A model generated the notes under the pieces. That model made no database searches. It saw only the letters and a list, made by a program, of their open reading frames with translations, and was not told the DNA's origin. 64,000 nucleotides of DNA from Streptomyces radicis (lineage in GTDB: Bacteria; Actinomycetota; Actinomycetes; Streptomycetales; Streptomycetaceae): NCBI RefSeq assembly GCF_003626575.1, contig NZ_RBDY01000029.1:19959-83958 (forward strand). Reading direction: 5' to 3'. Within the stretch, counting starts at the first letter, position 1. Each line of letters starts with the position of its first letter. A program made the translations under genes and the position numbers. Shown one piece after another: positions 24,703 to 32,817 of this stretch.

Positions 24703-25901
24703 GCGCGGAGTCCACAGCGCTCGGCCAGCGAGCGCAACTCCAGGGAGGGGGACGGTACGAGCAGCAGGAGATCCTGCACCACGGCCACCACGGCCGGGCG
24801 GCGTACTTCCTCGGGGGCCAGGTGTTCGGCCTCGACGAGGGCAGCGGTAGCTTCGTCGCGCTGACGTGTCAAGGCCAAAGCGCGTGCGGTGGTGACGAGG
24901 TGACGGGCGCGGCGTTCCCGGCCGAGACACGCGAGGGCGGTGGGTGTGACGCGGCGACCGGCCTCGACCGCTGCCCAGGCATCGTCCAGGCGCAGCAGAA
25001 CGTCGACTTCGTGCAGCCGCACGTTGGTGGTGCCGAAGCTGGTGAAGTCCGCGCCGTCCCCGCCTTGCTGCTCGGCAACTTCGGCCGCTGCGCCGAGGCG
25101 GTCGTTCGCGGTGGAGACGGCGGCGGGGCTGCGTCCGCTGCCTGTGGCGCCGATGGCCGCCACGAGGTACAGCATGCCGAGGGTGGACAGGCCGGGAGTG
25201 CCGCCCTGTTCGAGGTCGGAACGCAATGAGTCGGCCTGGGCGGTGGCGTACTCGGTGGCAGCGCTGTGCCGCTTCTGGTGGATCAGGCCGCGCGCTACGC
25301 GCCGGGCCGAGGCGCCGATGGCCACCGGATCGCCGGAGGCTTCAGCAGCGGCCAGCGCACGGTCGGCGGCCAGCACTCCGGGTGTGCACGAGGTGGAGCT
25401 GTACTTGAAGAGGAGGCTGGCCGCGAGTTGGTAGGCGCGCGACAGCAGCACGGCGCCCTCGCTGCTGTCGGCGGCTGCACGGTGGGCGTCGGCGAGCAGT
25501 CCGGGCAGGTCGCGCGCCGTGGCGATGTAGTGGCAGGACACCCAGGCGTGGCAGCAGAAGTCGAGCCGTTTCCGCAGTGCAGGCAGGGGCGTGGGCTCAC
25601 CGGTCGGCGCGGGGGCGGGGAGGCGGTGCAGCGCGTCGGCGAGGGCGACGACCTCGGCGGGCAGAGATGCCTGCGCCGGGGCGGGGGTTGGATCGGTCAC
25701 GAGTTGTTCCAGGGGGATGCGTAGTACGTCGGCCGCCCGCTGGAGCAGGGACAGCCGTGGGTCGGATTGCCGGTGGCCGCCTTCCAGGTCCTGGACCCAG
25801 CGCCGGGATTGACCCATGAGGCGCCCGAAATCTCCTTGTGTGAGACCTCGGTGCTCGCGCCAGTAGGCGATGCGGCGGCCGACTCTGTGCTCAGTGTCCA
25901 T
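24699..25901 (-). CDS. XRE-family regulator with TPR-like sensor region
   Basis: A 400-residue protein starting at ATG 25901 (MDTEHRVG); a start 13 codons upstream is possible but adds no conserved sequence. The N-terminal helix-turn-helix is GRRIAYWREHRGLTQGDFGRLMGQSRRWVQDLEGG. After a proline linker the remaining ~290 residues are all-helical repeats (LADAHRAAADSSEGAVLLSRAY, AALVEAEHLAPEEVR) of TPR type. Actinomycetes often pair such regulators with small genes, seen here as the flavoprotein downstream and the divergent small-gene run. Peptide or protein binding by the TPR part is a family-level expectation. Confidence 0.82.
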   Translation of the reverse strand: MDTEHRVGRRIAYWREHRGLTQGDFGRLMGQSRRWVQDLEGGHRQSDPRLSLLQRAADVLRIPLEQLVTDPTPAPAQASLPAEVVALADALHRLPAPAPTGEPTPLPALRKRLDFCCHAWVSCHYIATARDLPGLLADAHRAAADSSEGAVLLSRAYQLAASLLFKYSSTSCTPGVLAADRALAAAEASGDPVAIGASARRVARGLIHQKRHSAATEYATAQADSLRSDLEQGGTPGLSTLGMLYLVAAIGATGSGRSPAAVSTANDRLGAAAEVAEQQGGDGADFTSFGTTNVRLHEVDVLLRLDDAWAAVEAGRRVTPTALACLGRERRARHLVTTARALALTRQRDEATAALVEAEHLAPEEVRRPAVVAVVQDLLLLVPSPSLELRSLAERCGLRA

Positions 25902-25998
25902 GTGTCCCCCGGGGACGAGGCACGCACTTCGCGTGCTCACGATCAGTTATAGCGGCTCTACGTTCCGGTTGGCACCGAAACCCACGGGAGAGCCGACC

Positions 25999-26181
25999 AT
26001 GACGAGAACCCCCCTCACGCCCCCGCCCGAGCCCGCGCCGCCGCCGTTGTCCGATGACGAGCCGATGACGGTGATCGTCGGGCGGGACTGCCCGCCCGCG
26101 GTGCCGCTTGCTCTGTGTCTGGGCTGCCCGGAGCGGGTGCGCGACCGCGCCGCCCACGTGGGTTCGGGCGGTGGGTCGTGA
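25999..26181 (+). CDS. Small proline-rich protein of unknown function
   Basis: 60 residues: a proline-rich N-terminus (PPPEPAPPPLSDDEP), a short hydrophobic part and a CLGC pair. GGGAGAG precedes the ATG. It ends with a GTGA overlap with the next gene, which supports its reality. Divergent from the XRE gene with 97 bp between the starts. No family recognised. Confidence 0.55.
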   Translation: MTRTPLTPPPEPAPPPLSDDEPMTVIVGRDCPPAVPLALCLGCPERVRDRAAHVGSGGGS

Positions 26182-26582
26182 GCGAACGCTGTGCGTCGTG
26201 CGGGACGACGATGCCGCCGTTGACCGTGGTGGCGGTGCACCATGCCGGGTCGGGCGGCGGGTGGACGCATCGCGCGTGCGCGCGCTGCCTGACCCGCGAG
26301 CGGCTGATCCCGCTCACCTTCCACCCGCTGCGCCACAACGGGTCACGGCTGACGTACCCGGAGATCGTTCCCGGTGAACTGGTCGCCACGCTCGCGCCGT
26401 TGGGCGAGTCACCCGCGCTCGCAGCCCCGATCGCGCGGCTGCTGGCGGCCGTGGCCCGCACGAAAGACCGCACGCTCAACGCCGACCAGCGGCACGCCGC
26501 CCACGACGCCGCCCGCGCCACCGTGGCGCGGCTGCGGGAGGCCGCCCGACGGGCGAGCCGCGCCGTCCGGGAGCCACGGTGA
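26178..26582 (+). CDS. Small zinc-ribbon protein of unknown function
   Basis: 134 residues from a GTG start that overlaps the previous stop. The N-terminus holds CASCG and, after ~20 residues, HRACARC, which together form a plausible four-Cys zinc site. The C-terminal half is a basic helix (DAARATVARLREAARRASRA). It belongs to the small-gene run divergent from the XRE regulator. No enzymatic motif is visible; nucleic-acid or protein binding is possible. Confidence 0.6.
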   Translation: MSERCASCGTTMPPLTVVAVHHAGSGGGWTHRACARCLTRERLIPLTFHPLRHNGSRLTYPEIVPGELVATLAPLGESPALAAPIARLLAAVARTKDRTLNADQRHAAHDAARATVARLREAARRASRAVREPR

Positions 26583-26788
26583 ACGGCGCGATCGAACGCG
26601 ACCGCCCCGTTCCACCTGACCGAGCAGCCGCACCACCACCACGTTTGGGAGCCTGTCATCTTCTGGCCGTTCCTCTTCCGGCCCCCGTCCCACCGGCACG
26701 ACGGGCACCCGCCGAAGCGACATGCGGCGATGTCCGCGACGGATGTGCGACGCGTCGAGGTGACCCCGAGAACGATCCTCACCGGTGA
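26579..26788 (+). pseudogene. Possible 5' part of a frameshifted small gene
   Basis: A GTG that overlaps the previous stop opens a frame that soon becomes Pro/Arg-rich and poor in recognisable structure. If one base is skipped near CCCCG (26605-26609), the frame continues as PFHLTEQPHHHHVWEPV and IFWPFLFRPP, then joins the gene at 26730 without a stop. That aromatic/His segment has no start codon of its own. Either the original gene ran 26579-27062 and was frameshifted, or the segment is a chance open frame. Confidence 0.35.
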
Positions 26789-27062
26789 CGTTCTCACCAT
26801 CGGCGAGCGCCACTTCAAGGTCATCACCCGCACCCCCGTCCACGGCGGGATCAAGCTGCGGCTCACCTCGGGCCACCTGTTCGTCATGCCCCACCGCACC
26901 ACCCTCACCGTCTGGCGCGCCGACCCACCCGGCTTACGCCCTCGCTCCTTCTGGGAGACAGCCCTCCGCCAACCCCCGCCGTCCCGGGCGGAGATCGTCG
27001 CGCAAGTCGTCGTCGGCTGCGCCCTCGTCATCGTCATCGCCCTGGCGGTCATCGCACGATGA
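26730..27062 (+). CDS. Small membrane-tethered protein, duplicated domain copy 1
   Basis: 110 residues. A small beta-rich domain (VTPRTILTGDVLTIGERHF then KVITRTPVHGGIKLRLTSG) is followed by a C-terminal transmembrane segment (VVVGCALVIVIALAVIA). The domain resembles that of the next gene, so the two look like tandem duplicates. The ATG has no strong ribosome site and the true start may lie upstream across the suspected frameshift. ATGA overlap with the following gene. Function unknown. Confidence 0.55.
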   Translation: MSATDVRRVEVTPRTILTGDVLTIGERHFKVITRTPVHGGIKLRLTSGHLFVMPHRTTLTVWRADPPGLRPRSFWETALRQPPPSRAEIVAQVVVGCALVIVIALAVIAR

Positions 27063-27340
27063 ACCCCACCGGGATGGTCGCGATCGAGATCACCGCCGCC
27101 ACGATCAAGATCGGCGACCAACTGGTCGTCGGAGGACAGCCCTACACCGTCTGCGACATGAGCGCGCTCGCCAGCGGCGGCAAACTGCTCCACTTCGCGG
27201 GGGGCGAGTCGTTCCACATGGGCTGCTTCACCGTCCTGTGGGCCAGCCGCCACATCTCCCAACTCCCCGGCTTCATCACACCCCGCGCGAGACGCTACGA
27301 GGGAACGCGCCACCAGCGCACCACACGCGAGCGGAGGTAA
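27059..27340 (+). CDS. Small protein, duplicated domain copy 2
   Basis: 93 residues, start overlapping the previous stop. The pattern ITAATIKIGDQLVVGGQPY, then GGKLLHFAGGESFHM, parallels copy 1 (T-x-x-TI-x2-GD-x-L, then GG-K/I-L), but it has a basic tail instead of a membrane segment. Last gene of the small run. Family not recognised. Confidence 0.6.
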   Translation: MNPTGMVAIEITAATIKIGDQLVVGGQPYTVCDMSALASGGKLLHFAGGESFHMGCFTVLWASRHISQLPGFITPRARRYEGTRHQRTTRERR

Positions 27341-27371
27341 ACGACTCCCGACCCATCCGACGACGCAGGGT

Positions 27372-27419
27372 GTCCGGGATCGTCAGCGGACAGCCGGTGC
27401 GCTCGGCCGCGCGGTCCTC
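27372..27419 (+). repeat. Right copy of imperfect direct repeat
   Basis: Pairs with 23891-23940 (identical cores ATCGTCAGCGG and GCGCTCGGCCGCGCGGTC). On the minus strand it reads E-D-R-A-A-E-R-T-G-C-P-L-T-I-P-D in one open frame, so it may be a gene fragment copied to both sides of the block. Confidence 0.6.
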
Positions 27420-27470
27420 AGGAAGGGAGGTGTGCCGTGCGCTCCGGGATCGGTGCGCTCACCTCCACGA

Positions 27471-28721
27471 TCAGGAGAGCAGCGCGTTCGCGTGGCGAAG
27501 GGTGTGCTCGGCCACGGTGAGCCCGAGCTCGACCCCGGCTTCGTCGGCGCTCCTGGTGTGGATGCCTGACCACACGCGGGCGTCGACGTTCTCGTCGCTA
27601 AGTGTGGACCAGCGGGTGTAGGTGCGGGTGACGCCGGGCGCGGTCGGGCTCGTCAGCTCGAACGGCGCGGTCGTCGGGCCTGTCAACGCCGTCAGCACGC
27701 CCTCGGCCGCGCCCGAGTAAGTGCCGTGCCCGCTGGGGTGGTCGGGGTGGGCCGGGGTGTTGTGCAGCGGTGTCCACTCGGTGTCGCCGCCCGCGCGCAG
27801 CGCGGTGACCGGACGCCAGCGCAGATGGGCGTACTTGCTGTCGGACGTGGCGATCTGCGTGTCGACGAGGGCGACATGGAAGAGCGCGACCAGGGCGGTC
27901 CGTTCGGCGAGCGGCGCGTCGAGGCGTTCGAGTGCCGTGCGCAGCGGGGTGGTGTAGAGGGTGGCCGACGAGCCGTACCAGAAGGCGGCGGTCTCGGTCT
28001 GGAGGTCCGTGCGGACCGTGGAGTCGGCGGCTCCGAGGTCCCGCACCTCGGCAAGGTCCGCCTCGTACGCGGGCGAGCCGAGCGCGGGCGGCGCGGGCAG
28101 CCGGTACTGGTCGCCGCTCGCCAGCAGGAACGGGCGGGCGAAGCGCGTCCCCGCCTGGGTCGGGCTCGCGTGGCCGGGCGGGGTGGGCTGCCACACGCCG
28201 GGCGCGGGCTCGGGGACGGGAAAGGCGACGTTCACCGACGCGGGGTCGAGGCCGTCGCCCTCCCGCTCGGCCAGCAGCGCCTCGGCCTCCGCGCGGCCCG
28301 CGGCGAGCCCGGCGTCCTCGGCGCGCCCGTCGGGCGTGCGGTCGAGGGTGAGGGCGAGCGCCGCGTCCAACTCGGCGGCGCGGCCCGGCGCGAGGGCGCT
28401 GAGCGTGTGGTGAACGGCCCCGGCGAGCGCGGCGTTCTGGAAGGGGGCGCGGTCGCGGCCGCGCGGCGCGGAGTCGACGGCGCGGGTGGCGGCGACCCAA
28501 CCGATCGCCCAGGTACGGCTGTTGGTGACCTGGGTGGGGGCACCTGAGGCGACGAGCGTGTCGTTGGTGACCTCGAACCACTCGAGCGCGGTGTCGACCG
28601 CGCCGTTGGCGTCGGCCGTCCTCGCGGTGGGGGTGGCGCTCGCGGTGGGGGTGGCGGTGACGGCCAGCGCGGTCGCCGCCGCGACGGCGGCGGTGGCGAG
28701 CAGGCGTGCGGGTGACCTCAA
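27471..28721 (-). CDS. Secreted vanadium-dependent haloperoxidase/PAP2-like protein
   Basis: 416 residues from a TTG start with CAGGAG 6 nt upstream; no in-frame ATG or GTG gives the signal peptide. Residues ~5-30 are an Ala-rich Sec signal. The phosphate/vanadate site of the superfamily is visible: Lys and Arg in KYAHLRWRPVTAL, PSGH in HPDHPSGHGTYSGAA and Arg-x5-His in ARVWSGIHTRSADEAG. The family includes haloperoxidases and acid phosphatases; halogenation cannot be inferred. The gene is a single unit with neighbours in other pathways. Confidence 0.78.
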   Translation of the reverse strand: MRSPARLLATAAVAAATALAVTATPTASATPTARTADANGAVDTALEWFEVTNDTLVASGAPTQVTNSRTWAIGWVAATRAVDSAPRGRDRAPFQNAALAGAVHHTLSALAPGRAAELDAALALTLDRTPDGRAEDAGLAAGRAEAEALLAEREGDGLDPASVNVAFPVPEPAPGVWQPTPPGHASPTQAGTRFARPFLLASGDQYRLPAPPALGSPAYEADLAEVRDLGAADSTVRTDLQTETAAFWYGSSATLYTTPLRTALERLDAPLAERTALVALFHVALVDTQIATSDSKYAHLRWRPVTALRAGGDTEWTPLHNTPAHPDHPSGHGTYSGAAEGVLTALTGPTTAPFELTSPTAPGVTRTYTRWSTLSDENVDARVWSGIHTRSADEAGVELGLTVAEHTLRHANALLS

Positions 28722-28894
28722 CGGAGGCTCCTGACAGGAGAGTCGAAAGCCGGACGCGCGCCATCCTCGCACCGCGCTGTGGCACCGACATGACGGTGTG
28801 TGACCACCGGATGTCCCATCGGGCCGGGGCTCGGGCGGCGCGCGCGGGACGCGTTTCAGCCGAACGGGGGAGGCGTGAACCGCCGCTCCGCCAT

Positions 28895-28915
28895 GGCCGG
28901 TAGACACGACCGGCC
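28895..28915 (-). terminator. Hairpin downstream of the ROK gene
   Basis: GGCCGG and CCGGCC arms with a 9-nt loop, 24 nt past the ROK stop. The remaining sequence to 28721 shows no gene. Confidence 0.45.
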
Positions 28916-28938
28916 GCTCAGGTGCCCCGGTCGACCGT

Positions 28939-30159
28939 TCACATGGCGCGGCCGACGACCATGTCGACGCGGGCCGGGGAGAGCACATGGTCGGTGGCGA
29001 GCAGCGCCGCGCCCAGGGCGGCGGCGCTGCCCCGGGTGCGGCTGGGCTCGATCAGCAGGTGCTGGGTGGCCAACGGGTGGGAGCGCTCGTAGACGGCCTC
29101 CCTGACCCCGGCGATGAGCTGGTCGCGGACCGCGGAGAGGGCGCCGCCGAGGACCACGGCCTCGGGGTTGAAGAAGTTGATGAGCCCCGACAGCACGTCG
29201 CCCACGCAGCGGCCCGCCTCGCGCACCATGCGGACGGCCTCGTGGTTCCCCGAGCGGACCAGGGCGGCGACGTCGCTGCCCGAGGTGGCGGGCGTTCCGG
29301 AGCCGGTGAGCCTGCGGGCCAGCGCGGCGCCCCCGGCGACGGCCTCGAGGCAGCCGATGTTGCCGCAGCGGCATGGCGTGGTGTCGACGCCCACCCTGAT
29401 GTGCCCGATGTCGCCCGCCGAGCCCTGCGCGCCCCTGTGGAGGCGGCCGTCGGCGATGAGGCCGCAGCCGATGCCGGTGCCGACCTTGACGAAGAGCAGG
29501 TGGCCGATGTGCGGGAAGACGAGGCGCTGTTCGGCCATGGCCATCATGTTGACGTCGTTGTCCACCAGGGCGTTGACGCCGAAGCGGTCGGCGAAGAAGC
29601 GCGGGATGGGGTACTGGTGCCAGCCCGGCATGATCGGCGGGTCCACCAGGCGCCCGGTGCGCGCCTCGACGGGGCCGGGGGCGCCCACGCCGATGGCGCG
29701 CAGCGACGAGGCGGGGCGGCCCGCCTCCTTCAGCAGCTCCGCGAGGGTGCGGGCGGCGTGGTCGAGCACCGCGTCGGGCCCCTCGGTGATGAGCAACGGG
29801 TCTTCCCTGGTGGCCAGTTCCTCGCCGCCGATGTCCAGCAGGGAGACCCGGCAGTGGGTGGCGCCGAGGCCGACGCCCGCGACGAGGTGGTCGCGGGTGC
29901 GCAGCGAGAGCCGTCGTGGCAGCCGCCCCCCGGCCGACTCCTTCTCCGCGCGCTCGTCGAGGAATCCGTGGGCGATCAGGGCCTCGACGCGCTGGGAGAC
30001 GGTGGAGCGCGCCAGTCCTGTGAGCCGGGCGACATCGGCGCGGGTCTCGGCGGCGCCGCCGGTGACGAGGGCCAGGATGTGGCCCGGCGAGCCGAGCGAC
30101 GCGGCGGTGGGGACCGGGGCGGGGGCCGTGGGGCCGTGTGGCGTCAGTGGTGAGGACAT
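28939..30159 (-). CDS. ROK-family transcriptional repressor
   Basis: 406 residues; the ATG at 30159 is preceded by GGAGG, with an alternative GTG six codons upstream. The N-terminal winged helix is TRADVARLTGLARSTVSQRVEALIAHGFLDE. The sugar-kinase-like ROK core follows, with the VDNDVNMMAMAE catalytic-region equivalent and the structural zinc site GHIRVGVDTTPCRCGNIGCLE (His plus three Cys). ROK repressors respond to sugars or sugar phosphates. It is divergent from a ribose-type ABC locus and a 21-bp palindrome lies directly before its start, so it probably controls itself and the importer. Confidence 0.88.
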   Translation of the reverse strand: MSSPLTPHGPTAPAPVPTAASLGSPGHILALVTGGAAETRADVARLTGLARSTVSQRVEALIAHGFLDERAEKESAGGRLPRRLSLRTRDHLVAGVGLGATHCRVSLLDIGGEELATREDPLLITEGPDAVLDHAARTLAELLKEAGRPASSLRAIGVGAPGPVEARTGRLVDPPIMPGWHQYPIPRFFADRFGVNALVDNDVNMMAMAEQRLVFPHIGHLLFVKVGTGIGCGLIADGRLHRGAQGSAGDIGHIRVGVDTTPCRCGNIGCLEAVAGGAALARRLTGSGTPATSGSDVAALVRSGNHEAVRMVREAGRCVGDVLSGLINFFNPEAVVLGGALSAVRDQLIAGVREAVYERSHPLATQHLLIEPSRTRGSAAALGAALLATDHVLSPARVDMVVGRAM

Positions 30160-30179
30160 GACACCTCCAGGGGACACAC

Positions 30180-30200
30180 TTTGGCCTCTCAGAGGCGAAA
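30180..30200. promoter_or_regulatory. Palindromic operator of the ROK repressor
   Basis: TTT-G-GCCTCT-C-AGAGGC-G-AAA is symmetrical about 30190 except for one base pair. It lies 21 bp upstream of the ROK ATG and 96 bp upstream of the divergent ABC gene. A second, shorter symmetry, AAGTT-GG-AAACTT, is near 30220-30233. Palindromes with T/A-rich flanks and a GC core fit NagC/XylR-type ROK sites. Confidence 0.6.
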
Positions 30201-30260
30201 GCTGCTTGACGGTGGACGGAAGTTGGAAACTTTTCTGCGTTATTACCCGCGCATGACGCC

Positions 30261-30296
30261 TTGACAGTCCCTACTTCCGCCTCGACATTGCCCCCA
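30261..30296 (+). promoter_or_regulatory. Promoter for the sugar ABC operon, probably leaderless
   Basis: TTGACA (30261-30266), a 17-nt spacer and GACATT (30284-30289). The transcription start would be at or next to the ATG at 30296. No ribosome-binding site is present before that ATG, which agrees with a leaderless message. Confidence 0.55.
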
Positions 30297-31801
30297 TGCT
30301 GACGATGCGGGACATGACAAAAAGCTTCCTCGGCAACCGGGTCCTCCACAACGTCACCCTCGACCTCGTCCCCGGCGAGGTCCACGCCGTCGTCGGCGAG
30401 AACGGCGCGGGCAAGTCCACGCTCATGAAGCTGCTCTCGGGGGAGCACACGCCCGACGGGGGCAGGATCGAACTCGACGGCGAGGTCAGGACGTTCGCGC
30501 ATCCCGCGCAGGCCCAGGCGGCGGGCATCGGCGTCATCCACCAGGAGCTCGCGCTCCTCCCCGACCGCACCGTCGCGGAGAACGTTCTCCTCGGGCGCGA
30601 GCCCACCCGTTTCGGCCTCGTGGACCGGGCCGCCATGGAGCGCCGCACCGCCGAGCTGCTCGACGACCTCGGCGCGGTGGGCATCGGCCCTGGCACGCCG
30701 GTGCGCGACCTGTCCGTCGCGCGGCAGCAGATGGTCGAGGTGGCCAAGGCGCTGGCCGCCGACGTGCGGATCCTGGTGATGGACGAGCCGACGGCCGCGC
30801 TGGCCGAGCACGAGGTGGCGGCGCTGTGCGACCTGGTGCGGCGGCTTTCGGCCCGGGGCCTCGGCATCCTCTACATCTCGCACCGGCTGCGCGAGGTCTT
30901 CGCGCTCGCGCGGCGGATCACCGTGCTCAAGGACGGTCGCGCGGTCACCACGGTGGCGACCGACGACACCACGATGGACGCCGTCGTGCGCGCGATGGTC
31001 GGCCGCGAGCTGACGTCGTACTACCCGCCGAGGGCCGCGCGGGCGCGGGTCGGGGACCCGGTGCTGACCGTGGAGGACGCCGGGAACGAACGGCTCGCGC
31101 GGATATCGTTATCGCTCCGCCCCGGCGAGATCCTGGGCGTCGGGGGCCTCCAGGGCTCGGGCCGCAGCTCCCTCGCGCGGGCGCTGTTCGGCGCCGCGCC
31201 GTTCACCACGGGGACGATGACCGTGGCCGGGCGCCCGCTGCGCCCCCGGCGCCCCCGGCAGGCGATCGGCGCGGGGATCGCGCTGGTGAGCGAGGACCGC
31301 AAGGGCGAGGGTCTCGCGCTGCGCCAGTCGGTCCGGGACAACGCGCTGCTGGTCACGCGGGCCGTTCCGGGGCGTCAAAGGCCGCCGGGCGACGGGGCGT
31401 TGGCCGAGCTGCTCGCCAGGGTCAGGCTCGCGGGCGCCGGGCACGGCGCGGGCCGCGAGGTGCGGTTCCTCTCGGGGGGCAACCAGCAGAAGGTCGTCAT
31501 CGCCAAGTGGCTGGCGGCGCGGCCGATGGTGCTGCTGTTCGACGAGCCCACGCGGGGCGTCGACGTGGGCGCCAAGGCCGCGATCCACACCCTGGTCAGG
31601 GAGTTGGCGGGCGAGGGGCTCGCCGTTCTGCTGATCTCGTCCGAGCTGCCCGAGCTGATCGGCATGAGCGACCGCCTCCTGGTGATGGCCGAGGGGCACC
31701 TCGCCGGTGAGCTGCCGGCGGGCGCCTCGGAGGAGGACATCATGCGCCTCGCCACCACCGACAGGACCGCGCTCGCCAGGAAGGGCGGTGAACGCCGATG
31801 A
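30296..31801 (+). CDS. Ribose-type sugar ABC importer ATPase (double NBD)
   Basis: 501 residues with two nucleotide-binding domains, as in RbsA/XylG/MglA. NBD1: GENGAGKST, degenerate signature LSVARQQMVEVAKAL, VMDEPTAAL. NBD2: degenerate Walker A GLQGSGRSS, signature LSGGNQQKVVIAKWL, LLFDEPTRGVDVG. This asymmetric pattern is normal for the carbohydrate uptake transporter-2 family. First gene of an operon with two permeases, a binding protein and an epimerase, divergent from a ROK repressor. An ATG at 30305 is an alternative start. Confidence 0.9.
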   Translation: MLTMRDMTKSFLGNRVLHNVTLDLVPGEVHAVVGENGAGKSTLMKLLSGEHTPDGGRIELDGEVRTFAHPAQAQAAGIGVIHQELALLPDRTVAENVLLGREPTRFGLVDRAAMERRTAELLDDLGAVGIGPGTPVRDLSVARQQMVEVAKALAADVRILVMDEPTAALAEHEVAALCDLVRRLSARGLGILYISHRLREVFALARRITVLKDGRAVTTVATDDTTMDAVVRAMVGRELTSYYPPRAARARVGDPVLTVEDAGNERLARISLSLRPGEILGVGGLQGSGRSSLARALFGAAPFTTGTMTVAGRPLRPRRPRQAIGAGIALVSEDRKGEGLALRQSVRDNALLVTRAVPGRQRPPGDGALAELLARVRLAGAGHGAGREVRFLSGGNQQKVVIAKWLAARPMVLLFDEPTRGVDVGAKAAIHTLVRELAGEGLAVLLISSELPELIGMSDRLLVMAEGHLAGELPAGASEEDIMRLATTDRTALARKGGERR

Positions 31802-32817
31802 CGGCCGGATCCCCAGCCGCGTCGTCCACCGGGAGGCTCGCCGCCCGGCTGGCTTGGCGGCTTTCCGACCCGGCCGTCGGGGTGTGGCTCGCGGCGCTCG
31901 GCGTGACGCTGCTCGGCTGGATCGTGGTGAACGCGCGGGGCGGCGACTTCCTGACGCAGCCGAACGTCACGATCATCCTCCAGAACTGCGTGGCCCTCGG
32001 CCTGATCGCGCTCGGCCAGACCATGGTGATCCTCACCGGCTCGCTCGACCTCTCCGTGGCCTACCTCGTCAGCCTCGGCACGCTCGTGGCGGCCGAGACG
32101 ATGGACGGCCGGGAGGGGAACATCGCGTGGGCCGTGCTCGTCGTGCTGCTGCTCGCGGGCGCGGTCGGTCTTGCCAACGGGCTGATCGTGACGGGGCTCA
32201 GGGTGAACGCGTTCATCGCCACCCTGGGCACCGCGCTGATCCTGCGCGGCTGGATCGAGGACACCTACACGGGACCCGCGGGGTCGGTGCCGGGGACGTT
32301 CCGGCGCCTCGGCTACGACCGGATCGGCCCCCTGCCCGTCTCGGTGTTCCTGCTGGCCGCGGTGGCCGTGGCGCTGTGGCTCATCTGCCGCAGGACGCGC
32401 CTGGGCCACCACATGTACGCCACCGGGGGCGACGAGCACGCCGCGCGCCTCTCGGGCGTGCGCACGCACAGGACCGTGATCCTCGCGCATGTGCTGTGCT
32501 CGCTGTGCGTGGGCGCGGCGGCGCTCTTCCTGGCCGCGCGCTTCGGCACGGGGTCGCCGTGGGCGGGCACCGAGGCCCGCTACGACCTGGAGTCGATCGC
32601 CGCGGTCGTACTGGGCGGGACGCTGCTCGCCGGGGGCAGGGGCGGGGTGGTCGGCACGCTGGGCGGGGTGGTCGTCCTGGCCGTGCTGGACAGCGTGTTC
32701 AACCAGCTGTCGGTCGACCCGTTCTTCAAGAACGTGCTGCGCGGCGTGGTGATCATCGCCGCCGTGGCCGTCTGGACCCGGCGCAGGCGGCGCGGCGCCC
32801 CGAGGAGGACCGCGTGA
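31798..32817 (+). CDS. Ribose-type sugar ABC permease 1
   Basis: 339 residues with about nine to ten hydrophobic segments. RbsC-family markers are ALGQTMVILTGSLDLSV near residue 80 and the EAA-like loop GHHMYATGGDEHAARLSGVRTHR. The start overlaps the ATPase stop (ATGA). With permease 2 it probably forms a heterodimeric pore, since the two share the family pattern but are clearly different. Confidence 0.88.
   Translation: MTAGSPAASSTGRLAARLAWRLSDPAVGVWLAALGVTLLGWIVVNARGGDFLTQPNVTIILQNCVALGLIALGQTMVILTGSLDLSVAYLVSLGTLVAAETMDGREGNIAWAVLVVLLLAGAVGLANGLIVTGLRVNAFIATLGTALILRGWIEDTYTGPAGSVPGTFRRLGYDRIGPLPVSVFLLAAVAVALWLICRRTRLGHHMYATGGDEHAARLSGVRTHRTVILAHVLCSLCVGAAALFLAARFGTGSPWAGTEARYDLESIAAVVLGGTLLAGGRGGVVGTLGGVVVLAVLDSVFNQLSVDPFFKNVLRGVVIIAAVAVWTRRRRRGAPRRTA

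Noticed and set aside
26015..27313. 432-codon minus-strand frame opposite the small-gene run
   Set aside because: The plus-strand genes show chained start/stop overlaps and structured motifs; the antisense frame does not. It is kept in mind because the plus-strand genes are small.
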